DNA of 64,000 nt from Ecdyonurus torrentis (GCA_949318235.1 OX439130.1:36000585-36064584), one strand, 5' to 3'; positions 40,342 through 59,018 are shown, counted from the stretch's first letter. Translations and numbers: made by a program. The notes: generated from the sequence alone by a model not told the origin.

Positions 40342-41714
40342 AGAGAACGAAGAAGACGAAGAAAAAAAAGAAACCTTTTATTAAATTATGGGTTCATGAA
40401 GACAGTATTTTAACGGTGTATACCTTAACATTTTATCAATACTTACTTTTACTTTAAACAAAAAAATTTAGAAGTAAAGGTATGTAGTGTATTATATATG
40501 AGATAGAAAAAGACGTGTACTTGCACATTGGAAAAAGTACATAAAGACAACTTCTAGGTGTCATAAAGTTGTGTGTATACGAGTGGGATTTGAAAGTACT
40601 TTTCATTCCTGGGAAGTAGCAAAAAATGAAGTCCCTAGGCCACTTAGCCACGTGTTAGACCTTTGCGTTCCTTTTTTTTTTTCTCTTTTTACTTGAAGAA
40701 TCGGTCACTGCTTACAAAACCATGGAAAAACAGCATGTTCGCGAGATATCCTTAGGGATACACAGCCTCTCGCACATAAATTTGAATGCAAATAAAAAAT
40801 GCATTGAAATTAAAATGTATAACAACTAATGAAGTTGCTAATTTATTTTCACAATTTTTATAGTATATTTGTCTAATATTTTCATAGTATCTTTGTACAT
40901 TTATATATCATGTACCAAACAAAACATGTTTCATGTGACATGTTCATGGACTTGTTTCATAGTTTTGATTCTTTTAGAAACAACAAACAAGGGAAACTAA
41001 TAAATTTAACCTTTTTTTCATTTAATTTATATTAACATTTACATAAAACTATGATCCTTTCGTTACATTTCTAACATTTATTTCATTTAGGAAAAATATA
41101 AGGTATATAATATAATATACTAATACTACTACTATATTAAGTCTGTATTTTTTTTATTCCTCGTCTGATAAACCTTAACTTCTAAATACACAAAAAATGT
41201 TGATTTAATTATTCATTATTATATTACTTGTGGATTATTTTGTAATGTTGTTTCTTATTTTAGTTAATTTTAGTTAGGCTATTGAAATATGTTTTCCGTG
41301 CAATTACTGTATTTGTGTATATATTTGTGAATATATTGACAATACCAGCGCTCACTGATGACGTAACTTTTTATATTACCTACCTGTTATTGCCTAGGTC
41401 AATAGTAGTTCTTATTTTTTATTTATGGTATTTTTAATATTAATACAAAGCTCTTTTTCTACGAATACTAGTATTTTTACACGTGTACTTATAAATAAAT
41501 AAACATCCTATTGAAAAGAAAAAGCAAAACACATTTTTTCTTTATAAGAGGATTATACTTGGCAACATTCTGGCCCACTTTTATACATAGCCCACTAACA
41601 CGTATAATTCACAATTTATATACATAAAATTACCATCAAGCATAACTTTCTTATTGGTTATCATTTTTGTTACTTTTGTATACATGATACATTATTACAC
41701 TTATTTTTAAATTG

Positions 41715-41715
<1 letters not shown>
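40338..41715. other. AT-rich DNA, no gene seen
   Basis: Featureless apart from short T-runs. Frames up to 65 codons lack any motif. Confidence 0.55.

Positions 41716-41752
<37 letters not shown>
41716..41752. repeat. Poly(T) tract
   Basis: 37 consecutive T. Confidence 0.95.
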
Positions 41753-41754
<2 letters not shown>

Positions 41755-41915
41755 AACGAAAGAAACTTATGTGAAAGGATTTTTTTTTGCAGATAAAAGA
41801 ATAAGATTTCAAGTCAGTTCAATTTAAAATCTTAGATCTTTACGAACATTCCTTTCATTTGTCGAATCTTTTGTAGAAAATAAGTGCTCAATTGGCTGAA
41901 AAACGTAAGGAGAAG

Positions 41916-41918
<3 letters not shown>

Positions 41919-41983
<65 letters not shown>
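41919..41983. repeat. (GA)n microsatellite
   Basis: About 32 GA units. Confidence 0.97.
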
Positions 41984-41986
<3 letters not shown>

Positions 41987-42654
41987 AGAGGTCTCATTTT
42001 AGACTTTCTAAGGACAAAAGGTAAAGGTGATTTTTTTTATTTTTTTTTTTATTTTTAGATTAATTTGGATGATTTAAGTACATTCTAGATCCATCCCTTA
42101 TATTGGACAATAGCTTTTTATTTGATAAATCTGTCTTTTTGAAAAGGAAATTATTTATTCTAAGAACACAAAAGCAACCTTTATATAAATAGTGAGATAT
42201 TGTCGGTAAATAAAAAAGATGTTCCATAGAATTAATTCTTAATAGAGGTTACTAATATTTTACATAAAAAAAAATTACAAAAGTCAACGTTGAGATAATT
42301 TTTTCAATCAGTTAATTATCGTAGTTAATATAAACCAGAGTATATAATAGACTTCTTTATATATAAGTAATATTTATTTTTTTAACAAAGATATTTGGAT
42401 AACTTCGTTTAATGCTAGCAATTAATTGAGGGCATCTGGATCATTTTGAACTTAATTGTCGTACCGATACTAAATACTTCACTCTGATTCATGAGTCCTA
42501 TAATTCTAAAAATGGTCTTCATTAAACAAGTATTTCACCGATTAGTTTGAAAATATAACGCCCAGTCTCATTAACTATGATACTTAAGAACTGTATGTGG
42601 TATGATTTGTCTTGTTTAAAAACATCTTTGTTATTGATGTATCGTAACGTGAGG

Positions 42655-42860
42655 TCAGATGTTGCTACATCCAGACATACAGACTCTTTGGCTCTCTTTC
42701 TCTCTCGCGCGCACGAGAGAGAGAGAAAGCACGAAACGTGCTAGCGCGTGTATGTAGCCCCTTCCTCCCGCCCCGTGTTGCGGGTATGAGGCCCCCTCGC
42801 ACCACCGCTCACCCCCTTCAATGCGGCCACGCCCGTGCCTCATCCCGGGATACTTAACTT
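42655..42860. promoter_or_regulatory. CpG-rich island of unknown role
   Basis: The most GC-rich non-transposon stretch between the two candidate genes. It opens with a near-palindrome CTCTCTCGCGCGCACGAGAG, then CACGAAACGTGCTAGCGCG, then about 110 bases rich in CCC and CpG (CTTCCTCCCGCCCCGTGTTG, ATGCGGCCACGCCCGTGCC). No terminal inverted repeats or target duplication were found. A 78-codon minus-strand frame covers it but has no recognisable domain. Possible readings are a promoter, an enhancer or a GC-rich transposon remnant. Confidence 0.3.
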
Positions 42861-42891
42861 CTTCCCAACAAGAGAAAACAATAAAAATCAT

Positions 42892-43832
42892 GTAACTGAT
42901 TGTTATCCATGTTTTATTACGTATTAAATCTACGCTTATCGCTTGTTTTAACGTCTAGTTCACTTGATAATGCTTCAACACGTTTTTGTGACTTGTTTGT
43001 TTTGTAATAAATATTCATCATGTTTATTTTATTTTTTTGGAAAATTAAATTTAAACTAAAAGCATGTCAATTTTTATTTATATATTTTCAAAGCTTTTAG
43101 TTTTATTTATTTCTGGAAATATTCAAATTTAAAATACCCATTTTTTTTCTTCTTAGAACTCTTTAAAAAAATATCTTATATTCAATCTATTTTAGCTAAA
43201 ACCTTAAGCTGGAGAACTGAATTACTTACAAAAAATTGCAAACTTCAGTATTCTTTATTATATCGTTTTACGAAAATGAGAATATACATATTTTTTTTGT
43301 ATTTATACAAAATGAAAGAGGGAAAAAATTAATTGGAAAGGGTTGGGTCAGTTTATATTTTGAATAAATTATGAGAGTATACGAAAAGAAGTAAACAAAA
43401 TATGTTTCAAATGGGCAAATGCTGCGTGCTTGAACTTTAATTTCGGAAATCGATAACAGAACGAAATCCCAAACATTTAAGTTTAAAAATATATATAATA
43501 TATATTATGTTATACTTGCGCGGCATACACGTTAATATTATGGTACGCAATATATGGGAAGGCTTGAGTGAAAGTGCAAGAAAAAGTTAATTCACATTTA
43601 AATTATTCCAGTAGGATACTATGAATATTAAAAATATGAAATATTTGAATTTTTTTAATCTGAATTTCTATTCAAATAGCTAAAATGAATTGATATAACA
43701 AGATTCAAAAGGTTAAAAATAACACTAAAGTATGTAAAATTTATACACTAAAACAAAAACAATGTTATACTAAAAATATTAAAGGAATATAAAGACATAA
43801 TTTCCTAATACACTTATATTAATTTACTTTAA

Positions 43833-43863
<31 letters not shown>

Positions 43864-44718
43864 CAAATCACTCTGTAAGATACTGTATAATTTCTCACAT
43901 TTTTAAATCTGTTGTATTAAAGACTCATATCGCGTGCTCGACAAAATTTTCGTGAAAAAAAAATGTAAAGTTTCAGTACTTTGAATTAGACAAGTACAAA
44001 ATCCACTTTGCGTGATTTCTTTGTTAATTTGAAAACTGATATTTATTGAAAAAAGTTGTTAAACAAACTTCCCTTTTCATCACGCTTTAATTTTCATCAC
44101 TATTTGAAGTAAAATATTTTGATATGAAATAAATTAGACTCGACTTTTAAACTTTCATGGTTTCTTTGTTACTTAAAGAGGTTACATATTTTCTTTAAAG
44201 GACAGCAATTACATAATTTTTATGTTTTAAAAACATGAAAATGAGTAATGAAAAAAATAGCCAACTGATCACATTATACTGAAAGTAAATTCTACTATTT
44301 AGCTGTAAACTTTTTAGCAATTCTTTTTATATTTAATGCATTTTTGTGTCTGCACAAACAAGGAAAAAACATTGACTCTTTTGGAAAGCAAAATAAATAA
44401 AATTAAAATACTGAAACTAAAAGATAAAGTATGTTTATACAACATGAAAATAAATTTAATAGAAATATAATTGAAATGAGTTGATTGTAAGTTAAATTTT
44501 ATTAAATGTTATTTCTAGTATTCTAATTTTTTTCCAAATTCTTAAGTGCATTTTTACAAGTATAGTATTAATAATATATATATATTTTTTGGAGTTTTCA
44601 GTTTCTTTTATGATTAAAATACCAGTTGGTACATATTGATTAAAAAAAGGCATAAATACATACATAAATAATACATGCATTATGAAGTGTTAACCATCAG
44701 TCATTCTATATAAACGTG
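42892..44718. other. AT-rich DNA, no gene seen
   Basis: T-run near 43838-43863; no exon recognised. Confidence 0.6.
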
Positions 44719-44721
44719 GTA

Positions 44722-45154
44722 CACTGACGGCCCTTATAAATTTAACATCAAAGGCGATGCCGCTTTTAAAGGAAAAGGGTAGAAATGCGTAGACAGGTAA
44801 GAGCAGCGTTGCCACCTGCTCTTTTCTTGCATTTGCGGAGTGAGAAAATGATTGACATCTCACTTCATTATTTTTACTCTTTCTTTATATTCGAGCATAA
44901 AAACAGTATAGCAAAACTTGAATGAAAAAAGCTTTTAAGACACAATAGCAAAATATTTTGTGTCTCTTACAAATAATATGCTCGAATATAAAGAAAGAGT
45001 AAAAATAATGAAGTGAGATGTCAATCATTTTCTCACTCCGCAAATGCAAGAAAAGAGCAGGTGGCAACGCTGCTCTTACCTGTCTACGCATTTCTACCCT
45101 TTTCCTTTAAAAGCGGCATCGCCTTTGATGTTAAATTTATAAGGGCCGTCAGTG
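44722..45154. mobile_element. TA-flanked MITE with identical 177-nt arms
   Basis: The left arm (44722-44898) and right arm (44978-45154) are reverse complements. I found no mismatch on reading both through. They start CACTGACGGCCCTTATAAA. TA lies at both outer edges (44720-44721 and 45155-45156), as for Tc1/mariner-type insertions. The 79-base loop contains a smaller inverted pair GACACAA/TTGTGTC. It is GC-richer than its flanks and has no transposase. A read-through transcript would fold into a long perfect hairpin. The 68-codon minus-strand frame here runs through loop and arm and is not a gene. Confidence 0.9.
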
Positions 45155-45232
45155 TACATTTCATTAACATTTAGTTACTTTTGAAGATAATTTTTAAACA
45201 TTTCATAATATAATATAGTAAAATTTTCATTT

Positions 45233-45275
45233 AAAGGCGTTGTGAGGGAATCAAGCCTTACTATACAACCACAAA
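45233..45275 (-). mobile_element. Fragment of retroposon 3' end
   Basis: On the minus strand GGTTGTATAGTAAGGCTTGA is followed by CCCTCACAACGCCTTT, matching the stub at 33133-33193. No simple-repeat tail is retained. Confidence 0.4.
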
Positions 45276-46045
45276 ATTAATACACAATTTTACATTGGCG
45301 TATAATACAAGTCACATCAATATTGAACATTATTTGATAGCATATATATTTATTTTTATGTATTTTTGAAAGTGTCCATTTGGTATTTGGCAAATGTACT
45401 TAAAATTATTAATTGTTATAAATAAATATGATTTGTTATAGCCTATTCATTGAGCGATAAAATAAATGACATCATTATTTTGATGACTGTTATATTTTGA
45501 ATGTTTAAAAAAAATTAAATAAATATTTAAAATATTGAAATGAAAAATATCGTTTCATATCAGTTTTATTGCCTTGTGTGAATTTTATTTTTATTTCATT
45601 AAAATAAAACTTTGTTATATAAATAAAAATGCAATGAATTGACCTACTTGATTGCATACTATCTCTATTTAAAAGCATTAAATTGACGTGCTTTAGAATT
45701 TATTTAACATTGAAAATATTTCACCATGTGATTAGGATTGGAAAAAAAAGTTTTTGAAATTAGTTTTATGTATTATCATAGAACATATCACCTGACTCAA
45801 TGTATATCACTTTGAAACAAGCAGGTATGTATATTATTTTATCTCTATACGTGTAAACATGAGGGTACAGTAAAGTAAAACTCCTCTTACGTTAGCTGAG
45901 TTTTAGAGGTAATATTTATTGGACACTCTAATCCACAAGGGCAGAAGTAGTAATAATAAGAATGGGTTTCCTCGACTAATGCGTTCTCTTGTAAGGCAAA
46001 AATGGATCGACGCCAACAAAATTTCTCAAGTGTGGTCACAAATTA

Positions 46046-46089
<44 letters not shown>

Positions 46090-46659
46090 ACGTCACTTGT
46101 CACTAAATATTACAAATTTTAAAGCAGAGATTCTATACACATTAAATACGTACTCTACTATTTAGGTTATGAACTTGTGGCTTTTTATGTAGCTTTATTT
46201 TAAATTGTGGTATTGATATAATTTGAGTACCATGTATTGGAATTATTACGTGAAAAAAGATCACTATAAATATTTTTTAATTTATTTTTTATAAAATTTT
46301 AAATATAATTAAAATAAATAATTAATTTCTCACTATAGAAACAAAAGATAATTTTCAATCCTAACAAAACTAACTATGAGCTACAAAACATAAAGAAAAT
46401 ATTTCTAAAATATTAAGATATATTGCTATTTCTATGTAAATAGCCTCTAAGATAATTTTAATTTTGATAATTTTTTGAATATGATTAAATAAAATAAAAA
46501 CCAAAGTTAAATTATAGCGAGTTTTATAACCATTATATCATAAATATGTGATTAAAATGCGATAAATTTAAACTGTTCTATTTTAATGTGTATTGTATGT
46601 CTATTTTTTTTTTATCTCTTCATTATGTTATAAAACTCTGACATAAGAATTATGTTTAA
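45276..46659. other. AT-rich DNA with one odd open frame
   Basis: Mostly featureless. Near 45919-46047 a frame on the + strand ends in a 30-base A-run. It contains GFPRL, RQKWIDANK and QVW, faintly like the N-terminal part of a THAP-type zinc-finger domain but lacking its cysteines. I treat it as unproven. Confidence 0.4.
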
Positions 46660-46741
46660 TATGTGTCAGAGGACCATGTAAGTGGGTGTATACCTTTTGT
46701 GGCCTCTCAATAAAAACCATTTATTATTATTATTATTATTA
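46660..46741 (+). mobile_element. Truncated retroposon 3' end, (ATT)n tail
   Basis: CATGTAAGTGGGTGTATACC, then TTTTGTGGCCTCTCAATAAA, AACC and about seven ATT units. Same layout as the stubs at 33133 and 40141, but the body sequence differs. Confidence 0.5.
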
Positions 46742-47585
46742 ATGCAAAGAGAAATTCATGTGCACAAATTCACATCATAATAACCTTAAAGGAATGAGAC
46801 ATTAATACAAAATAAAGGTTTTAATTAAGCTTATTCTCAATAATTAAAGTTCTATTATTTATTGGAGTTGATTATTTATTTAAAGTCTATATAGCTAGTT
46901 TTTCGTATGACTAGCAAGTTTATAAAAATAGTATATTTGAAGTTTACTTGTTGCACCCATTTGTGCATGTCATTGTATGAACTAACCTAAACGTAGAGTA
47001 CACACAATATAATTATGTTACCTTTAAATAATTGAACAAAACAACTATTTTATAACAGTTCTGTATCTGTACCAATATAAAAATATAAAAAATTAAAATC
47101 AAATTTTCAAACAGTACGTACATTCATTTTTATTTCCCTGGAATTTAAAACTAGATTTAAAAAACAAAAACACAGACACACAAATGTATTAAAATATTTA
47201 CACTAATTGAAACTTCTTCATACAATTCTACTTGTGGTATATATATAGTTTAATTGAAAACAGACCACATGTATAGTGTATGTTTATAAACTATTGATGT
47301 GCATACTTCAGTTTTACAATATCTATATGTAACAACGTAACGCATCTTTCTCATCATTAGTGATAATGAATCATTAGCAATGAAAATTAATACTTACGGA
47401 GATATTAATTTGTTATTAAATGTTTATATAACTATCAAGAATCTCATTATATAAAACTGAACTTTTTTTTTTTTTTTTTTTTTTTTTTTGAATTAAATTT
47501 TTGCTCAGAATTAGGTACAAAATGGACAATTCCAATCTTTACAAATAAAATATTATTTAAAGCCATAGACCACATCACTTAAAAC
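46742..47585. other. AT-rich DNA, no gene seen
   Basis: T-run at about 47464-47489, otherwise nothing. Confidence 0.6.
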
Positions 47586-47823
47586 AACACGTGCTTTTTA
47601 ATGACTATAACCACGAAATAAGTTCTTCAAAACTGTTGACAATTTTTATCAGAATGTTAATGTAGCGCCACGAGAGAGCGTGAAAATACTGTAAAGTATG
47701 CAATTTAAGTGACTATTCATGTTTATGACGTCAGAAACATGCAAAATTAATATAAAAATGTTGTGCGGGTTGCATAAATCGAAATTTCTGATCACTGCTA
47801 CGGAGCTACAGTTGGGTTTTGAG

Positions 47824-49051
47824 CAGGGTCGGCCTGGGAGGAAAAGGCCCGGTCCGCGAGATTACAAAAGGGCCCGCGAACAAAGGGGGGTTTGGGGGCG
47901 AAGCCCCCAAATAATGCGCCGCAGGCGAAAATTTTTTGAGGCCACGCCCCCTTTTAATTAGGAATTTACTTAAGGGAGTAGGAGACCGACGTCGGCCATT
48001 AGACTCAAACTTTTCTCGTCAAAAAAATCTAAAATTTTGCACAATGATACTTCGGCTTGAGACAATTTCAAATATATAAAAACTTTGAGGGGTCACCGTG
48101 AAAATTAATTTTATATGCGATTTTAATATTAAGCCCATAAGCCCAATGTTAATTTCAATAAATTTTTTCTTATTTTCGGGACGGTCAAACACCATAAAAT
48201 TTTTATCACGGCTAGTGTAACCCTTAGCTACGCAATGACACTAAATTTAGATCCAAAACACTTCTATTTTTTTAGATATAAGGTCGGTACCCTACTCCCT
48301 TAAAATACTTCACTTTTGTATGAGATTTTTATGACATGCTTTTAAATGAGCTAAGATAATGGAGAAAAATATGGTGTTACGAAAAAAGCTTAAATTAAAA
48401 AATACAATTGAATAAAAACCACTATTTTATTTAAACGCGGAGAACGACAGCTTTCTTTGTTAGGATCATTTCCATACTTATCCAATTCTTTTCTAGCGGA
48501 CTGACTACGTTTCAGTCTTTCAGTGCACCAGTATTGTGTTTATATTCTGGTTTAGAAAACATTTAGGAGCGATAATTTAATTATAAATTTATCTTTACTA
48601 ATTAGTATTGTCACACCGACACACTTGCCGCACCAAGTCACATTTCTTCCCCGCCGTTCAATCAAAAAGTCACATTTTTTTTTTATTATTTTTACCAATA
48701 TAAAGGGGGACAAATTATATGAAGGAGGTAAACAATAACAAAACAATTGCTAATTGACCACTAGACTAGAGTTCACTATAGGAGTGCAATTTTTTTAAAA
48801 TTTAAAAGCGGATAGAATTTTAAGATTGAATGTAATTTCTTATCGTCTTTTGAAAGAAAAAGAAAATTTATCGGTCTGAAATTGTCCTTTAAATTTTCTT
48901 CTTCTCCTTTTTTTTTTTTTCTTTTTTTTTTTCTTCTTCTTCTTATAGTTTTTTTTTTTTTAATTGGAGTGTTGTGGGCACGGCAAGGGCCCGCGCCCGG
49001 GGGGGCCCGGTCCGCAATCGCGGACTAGCGGACCTGGCCAGGCCGACCCTG
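47824..49051. mobile_element. hAT-like element with perfect 8-bp duplication
   Basis: Ends are CAGGGTCGGCCTGG and CCAGGCCGACCCTG. They are flanked by GTTTTGAG at 47816-47823 and 49052-49059, the 8-bp duplication expected of hAT elements. Subterminal DNA is GC-rich (GGCCCGGTCCGCGA on the left; GGCCCGGTCCGCAATCGCGG on the right). The interior is AT-rich, with T/C-rich runs at 48897-48960. A TTAA-flanked repeat is nested near the left end. On the minus strand around 48420-48530 a frame without an obvious start reads RLKRSQSARKELDKYGN. It could be a scrap of a coding region, but no domain is identifiable. The element is non-autonomous. Confidence 0.87.
47970..48303 (-). mobile_element. TTAA-flanked repeat nested in hAT element
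   Basis: Bounded by TTAA at 47970-47973 and 48300-48303, with clear inverted ends GGGAGTAGGAGACCGAC and GTCGGTACCCTACTCCC. Read on the minus strand it matches the family of copies A-C in order: a GTAAC-like/GGGTTACACTAG block, GTGATAAAAATTTTATGG, CATTGGGCTTATGGG, GGTGACCCCTCA and CATTGTGCAAAATTTTAGA. Of all the copies it has the best-preserved ends. Confidence 0.8.
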
Positions 49052-49135
49052 GTTTTGAGACAAACTAAAGTTATTTATGTAAGTCCCATGAAGTGTTTTG
49101 TGTTTAAATGCTTATGTTTTGCTCTGGTCTATTCC

Positions 49136-49269
49136 TTTAATATCAAAATGATGCATTGCTATTTTATTTTGAACTATGGCATTTTCGTTGTGATATTACA
49201 TCTTTAATTTAAAGCGATCCAGTCTTTGACACTTTTTTTACAATAAGAACAAAAATTATTTAGAGCAAG

Positions 49270-49301
<32 letters not shown>

Positions 49302-49971
49302 TTTGAATTTACTTGACTGTACAAGATAAAAGTAAGGACGATTAGTAATAAAAGAAAAAAGCAATGTTTGACCAGTTAAAATGCAAACATAAGATTTCTT
49401 TGTCTTTGTATTTAGAGTCTAATTAGCAATGAGCAAAAAAAAATGTGATACTTTAATGTCAGATTCTATTGTCACATATCAATCATGAATCGTTATTATC
49501 TTTTGGCATTATATAGTAAAATTTTCAAATAAAATCAATAATATTCGTTATTGTCAATAAAAAACAACAACATTGCAATTAGGACCAAAAGTCCTGTCAA
49601 CTGCACCGAAACGCACATAAATAATTTAGTTAAATTCATTCATCTTTATATATGAAAACAATTTTTATGTCCACTATAAAAACTTCTTTTTTTTTAATGA
49701 ACCCATGCCAATAGAAATAACGCACCATAAAAATGCCCCATGAGGAGCATTTGATTTTTTTTTTGTTCCACAACCATTGAAAAAACGATTATTGTGGGCA
49801 GATAAAATATGTAAAATTCATGATTTTCCTTTATATATATATATTCAATGGTATCAAATATTTAGGTTTAAAGCAATGATAATTGACATGAATTCAAAAA
49901 AATTAGACTACGTGAGCTGAAGAAATACTAACACTAACTGTGATATTGAATGTATTTTTAAAGTTTAAGTC

Positions 49972-50059
<88 letters not shown>

Positions 50060-50799
50060 AATCTTTCGAATACTTAAAAAAATAAGTGTTGCTATCTTAC
50101 CAACAAATATTTTGTTTTACTTTATATTCCAGTGCAAAATTCCAGTTATAAGATTATATAATTTCTACTCAATTTTCATTGCAAAGATAATAAAGAATCA
50201 TTAAGGGTAAAGAACATAAATTTTCAAACATAGAGATTACGCTTGTTAACCTTGTTATGCAAAGCTAAACAAAAACAAAACAACAAGGAAAGTTTGATGC
50301 ATGACCATATATACGCTCAAAATAACTTTAACAAACAAACTGTAGTAACTGGAAAGTTGAACTAGAACGTGTAAATATATAAGTTGTATCTGCTGATATG
50401 TTTCATAAACTTTTATATATTCAATGAATTGTTTAAAAAAATAATGAAATAAAAGATTTAGTTCTCTCTCTCTCTCTTTTTTTTTTTATTATTAAAGTAA
50501 CTTAAACTTCTACTAAACGAAAATAAATTCATATTTTAGCACACTAATCAGTCAAATGCATATTAAAGTAAGCTTTCTTTATAAAGTGCTTGTTTCTGCA
50601 TGAAAAAATACGACAATCATTATGCTATACAATTTCATGAGTTGATATCAGAGTTGCGCAGTTTAGTTTTGTATCCTGATGATTATGCACCCCGTCGGAC
50701 ACAAAATCTCTGCATAGTAAGAAACTATGCAACATCGATTTATAATTGTGTCTTTTATGATACTGCTATACTAAAACTTGTACATAATAATATAATTTT
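49136..50799. other. AT-rich DNA with GA and AT microsatellites
   Basis: Contains (GA)n at 49270-49297 and (AT)n at 49977-50056. A 69-codon + strand frame (50600-50809) shows no domain. No gene supported. Confidence 0.6.
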
Positions 50800-51060
50800 A
50801 TTTACTTGAGCTATTTTTGTCATATATAATATTAAATTTGCTCTAATTTATATTAATTAAAATTATATATGGATAAAATAAATACGTAATTGTTCTACTT
50901 ATTCTGCAAGCTCATTCTTAGCAAATTGACATAATTTATGCTAAAATATATTAAATAGCATAATTATTAAGTTTTAAAGCAAATATTTATATATGCTGTT
51001 TGAATTTAGTAACCATTTATGCCATATAACATAAATTATGTAATTTCTTCATTTGCATTT
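50800..51060. repeat. Diverged GCATAAT-type repeat
   Basis: Reverse-complement similarity to the MITE at 32351: ACATAATTTATGCTA, AGCATAATTATTAAG and CATAAATTATGTAATTTC blocks. Ends are not preserved and boundaries are approximate. Confidence 0.3.
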
Positions 51061-52400
51061 TGTAATATTTATTGAAATTATTTTGAAACTCATTTTTTTG
51101 AACAGTTTTTTTTTTATTAAATTGCAATCAACGAACAAATTTTAAATTTAGTTTATTATTAGAAAGCTGTACGTGCAAATCATTGTTTTTATGTGGTAGA
51201 AAAAGGTTTTGCTACATGACGGTTTAAATTTTTTAGAAGCTTTCTTTTTGTACTTTCAATGAATAAATTTTGAATATATAATAATATTTGAACAGTATAA
51301 AGTAGTTCTCACGTTCTTAGGTTTTCTCAGAGATGGCTCTACATGTATACAGTATAAAAACTCTATTATCCATGAATACCACAGTGGCGCTAAAATTGGC
51401 GCAAGCGCCTGAGACAATATAATTTTTTTCACTTTCAAAAACAAAAATACCGCATAATTTGCTCATGACATCTATAGAAAGATTCAGAACTAGAGAAATA
51501 TATTTCAGTACTATTATCTACCACTAGATGACTTTAAAATGTTTAAATGTAAGGTTAATTATTGATTTTTTTTTTATGTAGCTTATTATCTTAAAATATT
51601 TATTATTAATTAAAAATGTGAATATAAAGTTTAATGTATAGTCTACATATATTTTATTTAAAAATTTGAATAATAACTAAACATATTAATATTAACAAAA
51701 AGAAAAAAGTCATGCATCAGTTAATACAATATAAGAAAGAAAAAAATTCAAAGCTAAAAGGGACTGGTTTCAAATGAGACGCGTGTTGCATGCGTAATAT
51801 TGGAGAGTTGAATTTAAGTGGAACTTTTGTTATTTACATTAAGCTTGCGTGTCAGAAATTTTTTTTGAATCATATTAAGAAAAAATTCTATACATAATAA
51901 AAAGATTTGTGACTTTTATTAAAAGCCACAAAAATATTATAAATGATATACGTATATAGAGATTTATTTTATATTTTACCACACGAATATTGCATTTATA
52001 TAATTTTTTCGTTATATTAAAAAAAAAAAAAAAAAAAAATCATCATCATCAAAGTTTAACTTAGAAACTTTTCGATAAGATAGCAAGAAGAAAGTTTCAC
52101 TGTTGATTTTTCCAATAAGACTACTATAGGGAGGTTGGAACAAACATATAATTTAGTTAGAGGTCACAGAAGGTTTTAAATTAAAAAAAAAATAAAAAAA
52201 AACTTAAAAAAAAAAACGGATTTAACTATATTCTTTTATATTTGAATATTTGGACTTGATTCATATTGCTTAAGAATAATAATACAAATTTATAAGTTAA
52301 AAATTTAGTTTTTTAAAGTTTTAAATTTTTTTCTTCTTCTTTACTTCAAACCAATCAAATATTGAAACAATAAAATATCTTTTATGAGCAAACTATACAT
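51061..52400. other. AT-rich DNA, no gene seen
   Basis: A slightly GC-richer spot near 51385-51415 (GTGGCGCTAAAATTGGCGC) is isolated. A-run at 52020-52039. Confidence 0.55.
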
Positions 52401-56589
<4,189 letters not shown>

Positions 56590-56915
56590 AAAAAACATGA
56601 AACAACATGTTCTTTTTAATCATTAAACAGAAAATGGGATCTACAAAACTGATGAAAAATTTTACCAAAATGTAAATGTGACCCCACAAGAGAGCGTGAA
56701 AAAACTGTAAAGTATGCAAAATTGCGTGAATATTTCTATATGACGTCAGAAACAGGAAAAAGCTAGTATGAAAATGTTATGTGGGTTGCATAAATTGAAA
56801 TTTTCTGTTCACTGCTATGGCGTTACAGGGGTTTTTGAGACCAATTAATGTTATTTATGTAAGTCCCATCAAGTGCTTTGTGATGTAAATGCTATTGTTT
56901 TCATGTTGTCTATAC
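56590..56915 (+). repeat. Dispersed 0.3-kb repeat, copy 3 (uninterrupted)
   Basis: Matches the split copy at 47586-49135: TGTTCTTTTTAATCATTA, CAAGAGAGCGTGAAAAAAC, TATGACGTCAGAAACAGG, GGGTTGCATAAATTGAAATT, a continuous TTTTTGAGACCAATTAATG, and TTATTTATGTAAGTCCCATC. It shows the state before the hAT-like insertion. A 67-codon minus-strand frame overlapping it has no domain. Confidence 0.75.

Positions 56916-59018
<2,103 letters not shown>

Larger units (their letters stand above)
47586..49135 (+). repeat. Dispersed 0.3-kb repeat, copy 2 (split by insertion)
   Basis: The left part (47586-47815) and right part (49060-49135) together match the uninterrupted copies at 37497-37812 and 56590-56915. 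Shared blocks are CGTGCTTTTTAATGACTA, CGAGAGAGCGTGAAAATAC, TATGACGTCAGAAACATG and GGGTTGCATAAATCGAAATT, then TTATTTATGTAAGTCCCATG after the insertion. The hAT-like element lies between them. Confidence 0.75.

Noticed and set aside
42655..42891. 78-codon minus-strand frame over the CpG-rich island as a gene
   Set aside because: No domain, no donor at its end, and GC-rich DNA is expected to have fewer stops by chance.
44885..45091. 68-codon minus-strand frame
   Set aside because: It runs from the loop into one arm of the MITE at 44722-45154.
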